Assembly: GCA_965216335.1 (NCBI GenBank)
Contig: OZ244154.1
Span: 930,001-994,000 of the forward strand
Source of the DNA: JAHEJE01 sp965216335
Lineage (GTDB): Bacteria > Pseudomonadota > Alphaproteobacteria > Rhizobiales > Aestuariivirgaceae
Reading direction: 5' to 3'
Length of the DNA stretch: 64,000 bases
A program made the position numbers and the translations under genes. The notes beneath the pieces were generated by a model. That model was given only the letters and a program-made list of their open reading frames with translations. It searched no databases and was not told where the DNA came from. Positions 8,975 through 18,302 of the stretch are shown here, piece after piece (positions within the stretch are counted from its first letter, which is position 1; each line of letters begins with the position of its first letter).

Positions 8975-9775
8975 TCATCGGGCGGTTCGATCTTGGCGGC
9001 GCAGCCATTCGGCGAGGATCACAATGGCAAACGTGACAACGAGGATGGCTGTGCCGAGCGCCAGCACGGCAGGCAACTTGGCCGGAAAACGCAACTGGCT
9101 CCAAATGAAGATCGGCAACGTGGAATCCGTACCGGTGAGAAAGAAAGCAAGGAGGAACTCATCAAACGATATCGTGAACGTCAGCAGCAGGCTCGCGACA
9201 ATACCCGGCAGTGAAATCGGGAATGTCACCCGCCAGAAGGTCATCCACGGGGTCTCGCCGAGGTCCAGCGCTGCCTCTTCAATGCTGCGGTCGAAGCTTT
9301 CGAGGCGCGACATCAAAACGAACATCGCAAACGGCACGCAGATGATGATGTGGCCTATGGCGACGGAAATCAGCGACAGCCCGAGGCCCCATTTGTTGAA
9401 AAAGATCAACAAGGCAATGCCCAGAATGATGAACGGTATGACCAGCGGCAATGTGAACAGGCCAGTGAGAAGCCTCACGCCTGTCAGCCGGCCGCTGGTC
9501 AGAGCCTTTGCAGCGCACATGCCGAGCATCGTGCTGATCAGCGCAACCGGTACGGCAACTCGAAAACTGTTCCACAAGGCCCGGTGCATTCCGTCCTGGT
9601 CAACCATTTCCGCCCACCATCTGGTCGTGAAGCCTTTCATCGGGAAGGCGACATAGATTGCGTCGTTGAACGAAAACAGCGGCAGCAGCAGCACAGGCAG
9701 GTAGATGAAGACCAGATAGGTAACCGTGTAGACCGCGAGCATCCGCGCGCCTCGCATTGTACCGCCCGCATTCAT
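8975..9775 (-). CDS. potC: Polyamine-type ABC transporter permease, PotC-like
   Basis: 266 aa inner-membrane permease with about six membrane segments. The EAA loop reads EEAALDLGETPWMTFWRVTFPISLPGI, where it contacts the ATPase. The ATG at 9775 overlaps the potB stop by four bases (ATGA), indicating translational coupling. The longer upstream frame lies inside potB and is out of frame with it. Second permease of the operon. Confidence 0.87.
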   Translation of the reverse strand: MNAGGTMRGARMLAVYTVTYLVFIYLPVLLLPLFSFNDAIYVAFPMKGFTTRWWAEMVDQDGMHRALWNSFRVAVPVALISTMLGMCAAKALTSGRLTGVRLLTGLFTLPLVIPFIILGIALLIFFNKWGLGLSLISVAIGHIIICVPFAMFVLMSRLESFDRSIEEAALDLGETPWMTFWRVTFPISLPGIVASLLLTFTISFDEFLLAFFLTGTDSTLPIFIWSQLRFPAKLPAVLALGTAILVVTFAIVILAEWLRRQDRTAR

Positions 9776-10677
9776 GCCAGCCACCGTTTGAACCTGTCGA
9801 TACCGAACAGAAACAGGCACACCACCATGGTGACTGTCAGCATTGAAGCGACGGAAATTGCCGCGCCAAGCGGCCAGTTGTCGAGCCGGCCAAAGGCAAC
9901 CTGGATGAGGCTGCCGATCATGATGCCGTTGGGGCCGCCGACCAGCTTGGGGGTGACGTAGTCGCCCACCGTCGGAATGAAGACCAGCAGTGACGCCGCG
10001 ATGACGCCAGGCAGCGACAGCGGCAGGGTAACGCGCAAGAACGTCCAAAACGCATTTTCGCCAAGGTCCTCGGCGGCCTCAAGCAGCGAGCGGTCGATCT
10101 TCTGCAGAGACACATAGATCGGCAGAATGGCGAACGCCGCCCAGGCATGAGCGAGCGTCAGGACGACTGCAAAGGTGTTGTAGAGCAGGAATTCGAGCGG
10201 CTTGGCAGTGAGGCCGGCCCAAACAAGGCCCGAGTTGACGACGCCGTTGAAGCCGAGGATGAGTTTCCAGGAAAACACCCGAAGAAGGTAGCTGGTCCAG
10301 AACGGCAAGGTAATGAGAATAAGCCAGACCATCTTGTTGCGATGAACGTGAAAGGCAATGAAATAGGCCGCGGGATAAGCAAGCAGGACCGTGGCAATGG
10401 CAACGAGGCTCGAGATCCCGATTGAGCGCCACAGAACCCTAAGATACTGGGTTTTTTCAAAGAACGTATGGTAGTTGGCCAGCCCGACATGCCAGTCTTC
10501 GCCGCCGGTTTCGACAACGAAGCTTTGCCCGATCAATAGAGCGAACGGGGCCAGGAGTGCCGCGACCATGATCAGCAGCGCCGGCGCCAGCAGCGCGTAG
10601 CTGCGCACCGCAGGGCTGCGATGCCACACCCTCGCCAATCCTCCAGAAACATGATCCTTGGCCACCGTTGAAGCCAA
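9772..10677 (-). CDS. potB: Polyamine-type ABC transporter permease, PotB-like
   Basis: About 301 aa, six membrane segments. The EAA motif reads LEAAEDLGENAFWTFLRVTLPLSLPG and the VGDYVTPKLVGG segment is typical of PotB. No ATG fits; TTG at 10677 is preferred because AGGAAAGGA lies nine bases upstream. GTG at 10659 is an alternative. The gene is divergent from the GntR-type regulator at 10837 and shares with it a control region carrying a 13-bp palindrome. Confidence 0.85.
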   Translation of the reverse strand: MASTVAKDHVSGGLARVWHRSPAVRSYALLAPALLIMVAALLAPFALLIGQSFVVETGGEDWHVGLANYHTFFEKTQYLRVLWRSIGISSLVAIATVLLAYPAAYFIAFHVHRNKMVWLILITLPFWTSYLLRVFSWKLILGFNGVVNSGLVWAGLTAKPLEFLLYNTFAVVLTLAHAWAAFAILPIYVSLQKIDRSLLEAAEDLGENAFWTFLRVTLPLSLPGVIAASLLVFIPTVGDYVTPKLVGGPNGIMIGSLIQVAFGRLDNWPLGAAISVASMLTVTMVVCLFLFGIDRFKRWLA

Positions 10678-10743
10678 CTTATGGAATCCTTTCCTGAGAT
10701 CTCGCAGTCGGTCGCATTCACCGAACAATGATAGTATTATAAG

Positions 10744-10756
10744 TTTGTCATACAAA
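10744..10756. promoter_or_regulatory. Putative GntR/FCD operator palindrome
   Basis: TTTGTCATACAAA is a perfect palindrome around a central base. It fits the TNGT-N-ACNA pattern bound by FCD-type GntR regulators such as FadR relatives. It sits midway between the divergent potB and gntR genes in a locally AT-rich region, where it could control both. Confidence 0.6.
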
Positions 10757-10836
10757 ATTGAAGTGATAAGATGTCGTATCCGGCACGCCGGTGAATTGGT
10801 CCTCGTGTCGGAAACGACAAGGAAAGATGGCTTGCG

Positions 10837-11556
10837 ATGCTGAAAGCAACAGCAAACCCCGCAATGGCCGATATCGATGATTCGATGCGTGTCGGGCGTC
10901 ATTCCCTGACCCTCCGTGAACGCGCTGCCGACGTGTTGCGCCAGGCGATTATCGACAACCGGCTACCGCCCGGCACGCATCTGAAAGAGCGTGAGATGTG
11001 CGAGTTGCTCGGGGTAAGCCGCACCTCGGTACGCGAAGCCTTGCGCCATCTTGAATCCGAACAGCTCATAGTGACCGTGCCGCATCGCGGCCCCGTGGTG
11101 GCAACGCTGACTGCCGAGGACGCCAGAGAACTTTACGAAGTGCGCGCCGCACTCGAAGGACTGGTCGGCGAATTGTTCGCCACCCATGCCAGCAATGCCC
11201 AGATTGCCCGGCTGGAAGCGGTAGCGCGCAAAATGGCCAAGACGGCGCCAAACGGAAACGCGGCCGACACGCTTGATACGGTGGCCGAGTTCTACCGCGT
11301 ACTGTTCGAAGGCGCCGGCAACCGGGTCTGCGTACAGTTCATCCAGTCGCTCAATGCCCGGGTGTCCATGTTCCGCCGGGTGTCGCTGGCCAGTATGGGA
11401 CGGGTAGAGACAATGCTGAAGGAAGTGGATGACATCGTCGCCGCGGCGACGGCGCGCAATCCGCAAAAGATGCGCCGGGCCTGTATTGCCCATGTTGAAG
11501 GGGCTTGTGCGGCAGTGATGCGGCAACTGCCGAGCGAAAACCGAGAGCACGCCTGA
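10837..11556 (+). CDS. GntR-family transcriptional regulator, FCD subfamily
   Basis: 239 aa. The N-terminal winged helix includes LPPGTHLKEREMCELLGVSRTSVREALRHLESE, the classic GntR signature. An all-helical FCD ligand domain follows (about residues 95-225). It is likely the local regulator of the divergent potBCA operon and of potD and the amidase downstream, with 40 and 70 bp gaps. ATG 10837 follows AAGGAAAG; ATG 10864 is an alternative start. The effector is unknown but plausibly the transported amine or amide. Confidence 0.88.
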   Translation: MLKATANPAMADIDDSMRVGRHSLTLRERAADVLRQAIIDNRLPPGTHLKEREMCELLGVSRTSVREALRHLESEQLIVTVPHRGPVVATLTAEDARELYEVRAALEGLVGELFATHASNAQIARLEAVARKMAKTAPNGNAADTLDTVAEFYRVLFEGAGNRVCVQFIQSLNARVSMFRRVSLASMGRVETMLKEVDDIVAAATARNPQKMRRACIAHVEGACAAVMRQLPSENREHA

Positions 11557-11596
11557 AGCGCAAACACTTTTACCAGGAGAAAAGGGAGAACCCCCG

Positions 11597-12697
11597 ATGT
11601 TCAAACAAACACAATTGCCGATCAGCCGACGCAACATCCTGAAATCGCTCGCCGCGATTGGTGTGACCTACACGGTGATGCCGGTGGTGTCGCGCCAGGC
11701 ACGTGCCGCCAACGAGGTGCACTATCACACGTGGTCCGGCTATGACGCCAAAGAGCTGCTCAAGCCCTACATCGACAAATACGGCGGCATGCCCGAGGTA
11801 AGCCATATCGCCAGCGAGGAGGAGTCCTTCACCAAGATGAAGACCGGCTGGGCGCCGGACCTGATACACCCGGGCAACTACAACGTCCGCAGGTTCAAGG
11901 ATGCCGGATTGCTGAAGCCGATTGACACCTCGCGGCTCAAGAACTGGAGCGGCATAATCGAAAGTGTCCGCAACGACGACTCCTGTGTTTACGACGGTCA
12001 GCAGTACATGATCCCAAGCGAGTACGGCAATTCGTCCGTGATCTACCGCAAGGACCTCGTCGACGCTGCAGATGTCGCTGAGCCGAGCTGGGGCCTCCTC
12101 TACAACGATAAGTACAAGGGCCGCCTGGCGAACTACGAGACGTCCGCGGCAGCGGTGCAATGCGCAGCACTGGTGCTCGGCTACGAGAACATCTACACGC
12201 TCAGCGACGAACAGCTGGCAGAGATCAAGAAGCTTGCATCCAAGCAGCGCGACCTGCTTCGCATGTACTGGTCCGACGCCACCCAGCTTGAACAAGCCAT
12301 GGCGTCCGGTGAAGTTGTCGCCGCCTATGGCTGGAATGCTTCGCTGGTCAACCTGAAGAAACAGGGCGTCGATGTCGAAATGATGATCCCCAAGGAACGC
12401 ATGTTCACCTGGATTGCCGGTTTCGTCATGCACAAGAACGTCAAGAACGAGGATGCTGCATACGATCTGATCGATGCCTGGACGTCCCCGCAGTCCGGCG
12501 CCTGGCTGATGGAGAATTACGGCTACGGCTCGACCAATCAGGAGGCCTACAAGGTCGCCGACGCCAAGAAGCTTGCCGATCTCGGCATCTCTGACCCGGT
12601 CGCAGTGCTGAACAACAGCCTGTTCTTCAAGTCGCTGGCGCCGGAGTTCGAGAAGAAGTACCAGACGCTGTTTACCGACGTCCAATCCGGCGGCTGA
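11597..12697 (+). CDS. potD: Polyamine-type ABC transporter substrate-binding protein (Tat-exported)
   Basis: 366 aa periplasmic binding protein. The twin-arginine signal SRRNILKSLAAIG is followed by a hydrophobic stretch and a likely cut after SRQARA. The PotD/PotF-type fold starts at EVHYHTWSGYDAKEL. Gene order gntR-potD-amidase on plus, with the permeases and ATPase divergent, makes this the ligand receptor of the same system. The Tat rather than Sec signal implies export of folded protein. Confidence 0.87.
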   Translation: MFKQTQLPISRRNILKSLAAIGVTYTVMPVVSRQARAANEVHYHTWSGYDAKELLKPYIDKYGGMPEVSHIASEEESFTKMKTGWAPDLIHPGNYNVRRFKDAGLLKPIDTSRLKNWSGIIESVRNDDSCVYDGQQYMIPSEYGNSSVIYRKDLVDAADVAEPSWGLLYNDKYKGRLANYETSAAAVQCAALVLGYENIYTLSDEQLAEIKKLASKQRDLLRMYWSDATQLEQAMASGEVVAAYGWNASLVNLKKQGVDVEMMIPKERMFTWIAGFVMHKNVKNEDAAYDLIDAWTSPQSGAWLMENYGYGSTNQEAYKVADAKKLADLGISDPVAVLNNSLFFKSLAPEFEKKYQTLFTDVQSGG

Positions 12698-12767
12698 TCT
12701 GTCCACACCCGCAGCCGGACGCGCTCCGGCGGTTGTGTTCGGCTGCCACAAGATCTGAGGTCCGGCA

Positions 12768-14204
12768 TTGAATGACGTTGATCTGTGCTACCTGGCCGGG
12801 CACAAGGCGTTGGAAATGTTCAGGGCCGGCGCCCTGTCGCCGGTGGACATCGTCCAGGCGCAGGCTATGCGGACAAAACGTTCGGGACGGACGGTCAACG
12901 CCTTTACGGACACTTTCTTTGACGAGGCTCTTGTCCAGGCGCACGATGCCGAGGCGGCTTACCGGGCAGGAAGGGCACGGCCGCTGGAAGGACTGACGCT
13001 CGCCGTCAAAGACCATCAGGACATCGCCGGCAAGCGGACAACGCACGCCTGTATCGGCCATATGCACGACGTCGCGGCCGGCACGCACCCGGCTTGCCAG
13101 AGGCTGCTGGATGCCGGAGCAATTGTCACCGCCAAAACGACAACGCCGGAATTCTGCCTGGCCGGCGTGACCTACAGCAAGCTGTTCGGCGTCACCGGCA
13201 CACCCTGGAACCCCCACTACACTGCCGGCGGTTCATCGGGCGGTGCCGGTGCTGCTCTTGCCGCAGGGCTGGTGACGCTCGCCACCGGTTCCGATATCGC
13301 GGGATCGATCCGTGTGCCGGCGGCATGTTGCGGCGTTGTCGGCTACAAGCCGCCGTATGGCCGCATCCCCGGTGTCAGCCCGCTCAATCTCGAACCATAC
13401 TGCGTCACCGGCCCAATGGCGCGATCGGTTCCGGACTGTGCGCTGATGGCGAATGTCATGTCCGGTTTCCACATCGAAGATCCTGCCAGCATTCGGCAAG
13501 AAATCGACCTGGTAGCGGCAGCCGACTGGTCTGAGCGGCCGAGGATTGCGATCAGCTATGATCTGGGGTTCTCGGTAATCGCCCCGGAGGTTCGGGCAAT
13601 GCTGGAGCAGGCAGTGGCGCGGCTGCGCGACCATGACGCCGTTGTCGAGGACGTGGGGCTCTGCTGGTCCGGACAGGTTGTACGTGACGGCGCGGCCTAT
13701 CTCGACCTGTTGTTCGATCCAATGTTGAAGGACGTTGTGCAGCAGCACGGCGAGACGTTGTGCGACTACACCATTTACTATGCCGAAAAAGCGGCACAGG
13801 CAAGACCGGCAGCACTGATGCAAGGCCTTGAGGCGGCTTCGGCAATGTCCGCGGAACTCGCCCCGATCCTTGAACGCTTCGATGCTCTCATCTGCCCGAC
13901 GGTTGCGACACATGAGGTACCGGCCGATGCCGGTCCCTGGAACAGCGTTACCGTCGACGGGGTGGATGTCGACACGGATTTCGGCTGGGTTCTGACACTA
14001 CCATTCAACATGCTTGGCCGCCTGCCGGTACTGGCGGTGCCGATTGGCCTGTCCGCCAGCGGTTTGCCTGCCGGCCTGCAAGTCGTCACCCGCTCCTATG
14101 ACGATCTCCGGGCATTTCGAGTTGGCTCCCTCATCGAAAGCCTCTGTCCGACATTTGCCCGCACCGAGTACAGACCGCAGATGCATGAAACAGGCTCTCA
14201 ATGA
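12768..14204 (+). CDS. Amidase (amidase signature family)
   Basis: 478 aa. Carries the Ser-cisSer-Lys triad of the family: Lys in TLAVKDHQD, the AGGSSGGAGAALAAG loop, and the GSDIAGSIRVPAA nucleophile segment. Hydrolyses an amide to acid and ammonia or amine. Starts at TTG 12768 with TGAGGT upstream. Follows potD in the same transcription unit, so its substrate is probably the imported compound or its derivative; that link is inference. No signal peptide, so cytosolic. Confidence 0.85.
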   Translation: MNDVDLCYLAGHKALEMFRAGALSPVDIVQAQAMRTKRSGRTVNAFTDTFFDEALVQAHDAEAAYRAGRARPLEGLTLAVKDHQDIAGKRTTHACIGHMHDVAAGTHPACQRLLDAGAIVTAKTTTPEFCLAGVTYSKLFGVTGTPWNPHYTAGGSSGGAGAALAAGLVTLATGSDIAGSIRVPAACCGVVGYKPPYGRIPGVSPLNLEPYCVTGPMARSVPDCALMANVMSGFHIEDPASIRQEIDLVAAADWSERPRIAISYDLGFSVIAPEVRAMLEQAVARLRDHDAVVEDVGLCWSGQVVRDGAAYLDLLFDPMLKDVVQQHGETLCDYTIYYAEKAAQARPAALMQGLEAASAMSAELAPILERFDALICPTVATHEVPADAGPWNSVTVDGVDVDTDFGWVLTLPFNMLGRLPVLAVPIGLSASGLPAGLQVVTRSYDDLRAFRVGSLIESLCPTFARTEYRPQMHETGSQ

Positions 14205-14361
14205 ACGCCAGCGCCGTGTTGCGCTGGCCCGCAAGTGGTGATTTGGGTCCCGAACAGCGCTCCACGCTTGGAACTGGAGCGTCCGTCATTCACTCAAACC
14301 GCACATTGCTCTTAAACTGGACCAAGAAACCGTGACTATTTGCTGAAGCCTTTGAAAAATT

Positions 14362-14437
<76 letters not shown>

Positions 14438-14558
14438 GGCACCTGTACGGTGAGGCTGGTGGCTGTTTGCGTACACGCAATGTGGGCTGGACCAGCGGCG
14501 GTTGTCCTATCAAACCGCCGCTGATCTGTCCAGCGCAATGATCGTTGGCCGATGCGAA

Positions 14559-16145
14559 TCAGGGGCCGCGGCGGGCGCTGCGGTCCAGTTCATCGGTCAT
14601 GCCGAGCTGCTGGCCGCGCTCGCGGCGGACCTGCAGCTTGTTGAGTGCCGACAGATAGGCCTTGGCCGAAGCCGCCAGGGTATCGGGGTCGGCCGCCCGG
14701 CCGGTGGCGCTCGAGCCGCTTTCGGGATCCTTCAGGCGCACCGATACCTCGGCCTGCGCATCCGTGCCCTCGGTAACCGCATGGACTTGGTACAGTGCCA
14801 GCTTGGCCTCGTGCGGAATGATCTCATGGATCGCATTGAAGGTGGCATCGACCGGGCCGTTGCCGGTCGCCTGCACGGTTTCATGCACACCGTCGATGCT
14901 GAGCGTCAGGGTAGCGGCCTGCGGGCCGACCGTGCCGGCGATAACCGTCAGCGAGACCAGCTTGACCCGGTCTTCCGCCGTGGCGATGTTCTCGTCGACC
15001 AGCGCCTCGATATCCTCGTCATAGACGTGCTTCTTGCGGTCGGCCAGGTTCTTAAAGCGCTCAAAGGCATCCTGGAAGGCGTTGTCGGTCAGCTTGTAGC
15101 CCAGCTCTTCCAGCTTGGTCATGAAGGCATGGCGGCCGGAATGCTTGCCCATCACCAGCGAAGTCTTGCCGGCCCCGACGGACTCCGGCGTCATGATCTC
15201 GAAGGTCTGGTTGTTCTTCAGCATGCCGTCCTGGTGGATGCCACTTTCGTGGGCGAAGGCGTTGCGGCCGACGATGGCCTTGTTGTACTGAACCGGGAAG
15301 GACGACACCGCCGAGACCAGCTTGGAGGCCCGGGTCAGCTTGGTTGCGTCGACGCCGGTGGTGTAGGACAGCACATCGCTGCGGGTCTTGATCGCCATGA
15401 CGATCTCTTCCATCGCCGCATTGCCGGCCCGTTCGCCGAGACCGTTGATAGTGCACTCGATCTGGCGCACGCCGCCATCGGCAGCAGCCAGCGAGTTGGC
15501 CACCGCCAGGCCGAGATCATTGTGGCAGTGGGCCGAAAACACCGCTTTGTCGGCGTTGGCAACGTTTTCGCGCACCTGTCGGAACATGTCGCGGATTTCA
15601 TCCGGCACGCTGTAGCCGACAGTGTCCGGCAGGTTGATGGTCGAGGCACCGGCCTTGATGGCGGCGTCGACGCAGCGGCTGAGGTACTCGATCGGCGTGC
15701 GGGTGGCGTCCATCGCCGACCATTCGACATTGTCGCACAGGTTGCGCGCCATGGTGACCGTCGCGGCGATGATCTCCAGCACCTCGTCTTCGGTCTTGCG
15801 CATCTGGTGTTCCAGATGGATCGGCGAGGTGGACACGAAGGTGTGGATGCGCGGGAACCTGGCGTGTTTCACCGCTTCGCCGCATCGCGCGATATCGCCC
15901 GGAATGGCGCGGGCCAGACCGGCGATGGTTGCCTTCTTGGCGCGGCGGGCAATTTCAGAAACCGCCTCGAAGTCGCCCTGCGAGGCAATCGGGAAACCGG
16001 CCTCGATGATGTCGACGCCCATTTCGTCGAGCAGGTCGGCGACCTCCAGCTTTTCTTCAAACGTCATGGTGGCGCCGGGCGACTGCTCGCCGTCGCGCAA
16101 GGTGGTGTCGAAAATCAATACCTGGTCTTTGGTCGTGTCGGTCAT
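14559..16145 (-). CDS. leuA: 2-isopropylmalate synthase
   Basis: 528 aa, first committed enzyme of leucine synthesis (acetyl-CoA plus 2-oxoisovalerate). The TIM-barrel starts with IFDTTLRDGEQSPGATM; the metal-site motif HCHNDLGLAVANSL and GLGERAGNA are present, and a LeuA regulatory domain occupies about residues 390-505 (leucine feedback). Length matches the short bacterial type. A leucine-rich leader peptide and a long hairpin lie 131 to 214 bases upstream, so expression is probably attenuated by leucyl-tRNA level. Confidence 0.95.
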   Translation of the reverse strand: MTDTTKDQVLIFDTTLRDGEQSPGATMTFEEKLEVADLLDEMGVDIIEAGFPIASQGDFEAVSEIARRAKKATIAGLARAIPGDIARCGEAVKHARFPRIHTFVSTSPIHLEHQMRKTEDEVLEIIAATVTMARNLCDNVEWSAMDATRTPIEYLSRCVDAAIKAGASTINLPDTVGYSVPDEIRDMFRQVRENVANADKAVFSAHCHNDLGLAVANSLAAADGGVRQIECTINGLGERAGNAAMEEIVMAIKTRSDVLSYTTGVDATKLTRASKLVSAVSSFPVQYNKAIVGRNAFAHESGIHQDGMLKNNQTFEIMTPESVGAGKTSLVMGKHSGRHAFMTKLEELGYKLTDNAFQDAFERFKNLADRKKHVYDEDIEALVDENIATAEDRVKLVSLTVIAGTVGPQAATLTLSIDGVHETVQATGNGPVDATFNAIHEIIPHEAKLALYQVHAVTEGTDAQAEVSVRLKDPESGSSATGRAADPDTLAASAKAYLSALNKLQVRRERGQQLGMTDELDRSARRGP

Positions 16146-16233
16146 GGGTCTGGTTCCTTGAAACCTTGGGGCCGGTGCAGCTTCATGGGCCGGTGCGGCC
16201 GCTTCTCATCAGTTGAAGTGGTGAAATGCCTGT

Positions 16234-16282
16234 CCCCTGAAAACCTGCCGCACAACCCGTGCGGCCCGCCGGTTGTCAGGGG
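16234..16282 (-). promoter_or_regulatory. leuA leader hairpin (attenuator element)
   Basis: A 49-nt interrupted stem in the leuA leader RNA. The outer arm is CCCCTGA with TCAGGGG, the middle AACC with GGTT, and the inner arm GCCGCAC-GGGTT-GTGCGGC. The outer 5' arm contains the TGA stop of the leader peptide, so a ribosome finishing or stalling on the Leu codons would decide whether the stem forms. There is no long U-run immediately after the stem, so it could be either the anti-anti-terminator or a translation-linked structure. Exact mechanism is inference. Confidence 0.7.
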
Positions 16283-16359
16283 CTGATAAGAAGGAGTAGG
16301 TGGTTCGCTGTGCCGGCAAGAATCGCAGGTCCGCCGTTCCGGCCGGTCATTCTGCACAT
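16276..16359 (-). CDS. leuL: leu operon leader peptide
   Basis: A 24- to 27-aa leader peptide (ATG 16350 or ATG 16359) ending NHLLLLISP then TGA. The four consecutive Leu codons are CTA CTC CTT CTT, including the rarely used CTA. The stop codon is built into the first arm of the strong hairpin downstream, and leuA starts 130 bases later. This is the classic arrangement for leucine attenuation. It was found by reading the leader region; no paralogue is needed for the assignment. Confidence 0.82.
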   Translation of the reverse strand: MCRMTGRNGGPAILAGTANHLLLLISP

Positions 16360-16486
16360 TCCATCCTGTGAGCGCTTGGCCATCATCGTACCGAAGCTCG
16401 TGTCCCCGAAAAGGGCTATCGTCGCCGACAAACATTAAAGTCGCGTTACGCCGGTTTTACCCCCCGCTTCGGGGCCTGGCAAGTCT

Positions 16487-17386
16487 TCAAATGTTGATCG
16501 TCCCGCGCGACACGATGACCGCATGGCCGCCGACCCGCACGGCAGTCAGCGCTCCGCCCGAGGTATCCGCCTCCAGGAAGATGTCGCTGGCCCGGCCCAT
16601 CTCGAAGCCCTGTTCGATGTGCCAGTGATGGGTGTCGTCCCCGAGCGTCTCGCTTGCGATAACCTGGCCGGGGAAGGCCGCCGCCGCGCTGCCGGTGGCC
16701 GGGTCCTCGAAGATGCCCGATGCCGGCGAGCCGAACATCCGGGCATGGAACGACGCCCCTGCCGCCACGCCGCCGCGGCAGTAGACATAGGCACCGACCA
16801 TGCCGGCGGCACCCAGCAGCTCCTCGCGCCGGGCCGAGTTCATCATGCACCGCTGCACGGCATCGAGCGACGCCACGGGAACGAACAGGAACTCGTTGCC
16901 GGCTTTTACCAGGCGCGTCTGGTGTCCGTCGAAGCCGATGTCCTGCGGTAACAGCCCGAGCGCTGCGGCAACCTCCGCCACCGCCGGTCCGGGTCTGGCC
17001 GCTTCCGGCAGGGCTGGCGAGGTGAACTGGGCGTAGCCGCAATCGTCGGCAATGTCGTCGACGTGGACATCTACCAGGCCGAGCTGTTCCTCGAGCCGGA
17101 CATCGTTGCACGGCTCGGTGCGGTTGGACGCCAGCAGCACCGCGGTGCCGACCGTCGGGTGGCCGGCGAACGGCAGTTCCTTGCCGGGCGTGAAGATGCG
17201 CACCCTGGCGGTGCTGCCGGCCTGTTGCGGCTTTTCGACGAATACGGTTTCCGACAGGTTGAATTCGCGCGCCACGCTCTGCATCTGCTTGCCGGTCAGC
17301 CCGTCCGCATCCAGCACCACCGCAAGGCCGTTTCCGGCGAACCGCTCGGCGGTGAAGACGTCGAGGGTGTAGAAATGGTAGTCCAT
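16487..17386 (-). CDS. PhzF-family protein (epimerase/isomerase)
   Basis: 299 aa, PhzF/DapF-like two-lobed fold. Landmarks are the N-terminal DVFTAERFAGNGLAVVLDADGL, catalytic-region Glu in NLSETVFV, RIFTPGKELPFAGHPTVGTA, and FEDPATGSAAAAF in the second lobe. Members isomerise small molecules by acid-base chemistry; the substrate here is unknown. The ATG at 17386 has GGAGAA eight bases upstream. It is on the same strand as nudix but about 115 bp away. Confidence 0.88.
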   Translation of the reverse strand: MDYHFYTLDVFTAERFAGNGLAVVLDADGLTGKQMQSVAREFNLSETVFVEKPQQAGSTARVRIFTPGKELPFAGHPTVGTAVLLASNRTEPCNDVRLEEQLGLVDVHVDDIADDCGYAQFTSPALPEAARPGPAVAEVAAALGLLPQDIGFDGHQTRLVKAGNEFLFVPVASLDAVQRCMMNSARREELLGAAGMVGAYVYCRGGVAAGASFHARMFGSPASGIFEDPATGSAAAAFPGQVIASETLGDDTHHWHIEQGFEMGRASDIFLEADTSGGALTAVRVGGHAVIVSRGTINI

Positions 17387-17501
17387 GACAGCATTCTCCA
17401 GGCAGGAAAGTATCGGCAACCCTGACACATCCGGCGCCAAACCGAAAAGCGGAATATTGCCACCGTGACAAACCCGCACCCGAGCCACAAGTGCCTGACC
17501 C

Positions 17502-18200
17502 CTATCCTAAGAGATGGCGGGCCAGCATCCTCGCGTAGCCGGGGGCCGGATCCGGCAGATCGCCTGAGCTGTGCAAGACGGCGACAGCGTCCAACTCGGC
17601 CTTTGCATCCGCAGCGATGTGGCGACGTGCCCGTTCGGCCAGGGTGCGCGCCGGTTGCGCAAACTGCAGCACTTGGGCGATGGAAACTCGCTGTCCGTCG
17701 AACACGGCATAAAGCCCGGCAGGCGTGGCATCGGCCGCGTCAAGCCCGGTTTCCTCGGCAAGCTCGCGGGCAATGGACCCCATTATGTCTATCTTGCCGC
17801 CGCCGGCGACATCACCGGGGTCAAGCGAACCGCCGGGCGGATAGCACTGCCCGGGATTGAGCGTGTGGGCCCCCATGACGCCGAAGATCAAGGCGCCATC
17901 CCCTGCCCTGACGATGGCGGTCCCGAACAGGTTGAACATCGTCCGGTCCGGCCAGCCCCAATCGCTCCAGGCGATAAAGCTGGCATAGTCGGTGACAATT
18001 GCATCGCCCTGCAGAATGCCGTCGCGCACCGCAGGGTTGCGGGTCATCAGGACGGGGCCGTTGAACGATGCCGGTGCCCGGGCAACGACGGCATCCCAAT
18101 GCGCTTCGATGCGATCCGTGTTGGCTTGAGCAAACGGCCAGACGCGATCCGCCAACTGCAGATCAACGGCCTTGATCTCTGACACGTTCTCTTGATGCAT
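17502..18200 (-). CDS. NUDIX hydrolase
   Basis: 232 aa. The nudix box is visible as a diverged GGSLDPGD...GSIARELAEETGL, with the REL-EE core intact but a longer spacer than the usual GX5EX7REUXEEXGU. That spacer (VAGGGKIDIM) is unusual and may shift substrate range. The N-terminal ~85 residues are a lineage-specific segment. Substrate unknown, most likely a nucleoside-diphosphate derivative. The ATG at 18200 has only a weak ribosome site. Confidence 0.75.
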   Translation of the reverse strand: MHQENVSEIKAVDLQLADRVWPFAQANTDRIEAHWDAVVARAPASFNGPVLMTRNPAVRDGILQGDAIVTDYASFIAWSDWGWPDRTMFNLFGTAIVRAGDGALIFGVMGAHTLNPGQCYPPGGSLDPGDVAGGGKIDIMGSIARELAEETGLDAADATPAGLYAVFDGQRVSIAQVLQFAQPARTLAERARRHIAADAKAELDAVAVLHSSGDLPDPAPGYARMLARHLLG

Positions 18201-18239
18201 GCCGCATGCATACCGGTCCGCCGGGATTCGGCAAGCTGC

Positions 18240-18273
18240 AAAGCAAACAGGCAGCCGGTCGCCCGACTGCCTG
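18240..18273 (-). terminator. Rho-independent terminator after the outer-membrane protein gene
   Basis: Downstream of the minus-strand stop at 18303, CAGGCAG pairs with CTGCCTG around a GC-rich centre and is followed on the minus strand by TTTGCTTT. The stem is good but the T-run is interrupted. Confidence 0.6.
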
Positions 18274-18302
18274 CCTGATAAGAAAATGAGACGACGTGGG
18301 AA

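Noticed and set aside
14502..16286. Long plus-strand open frame opposite leuA
   Set aside because: Antisense of leuA with no family similarity.
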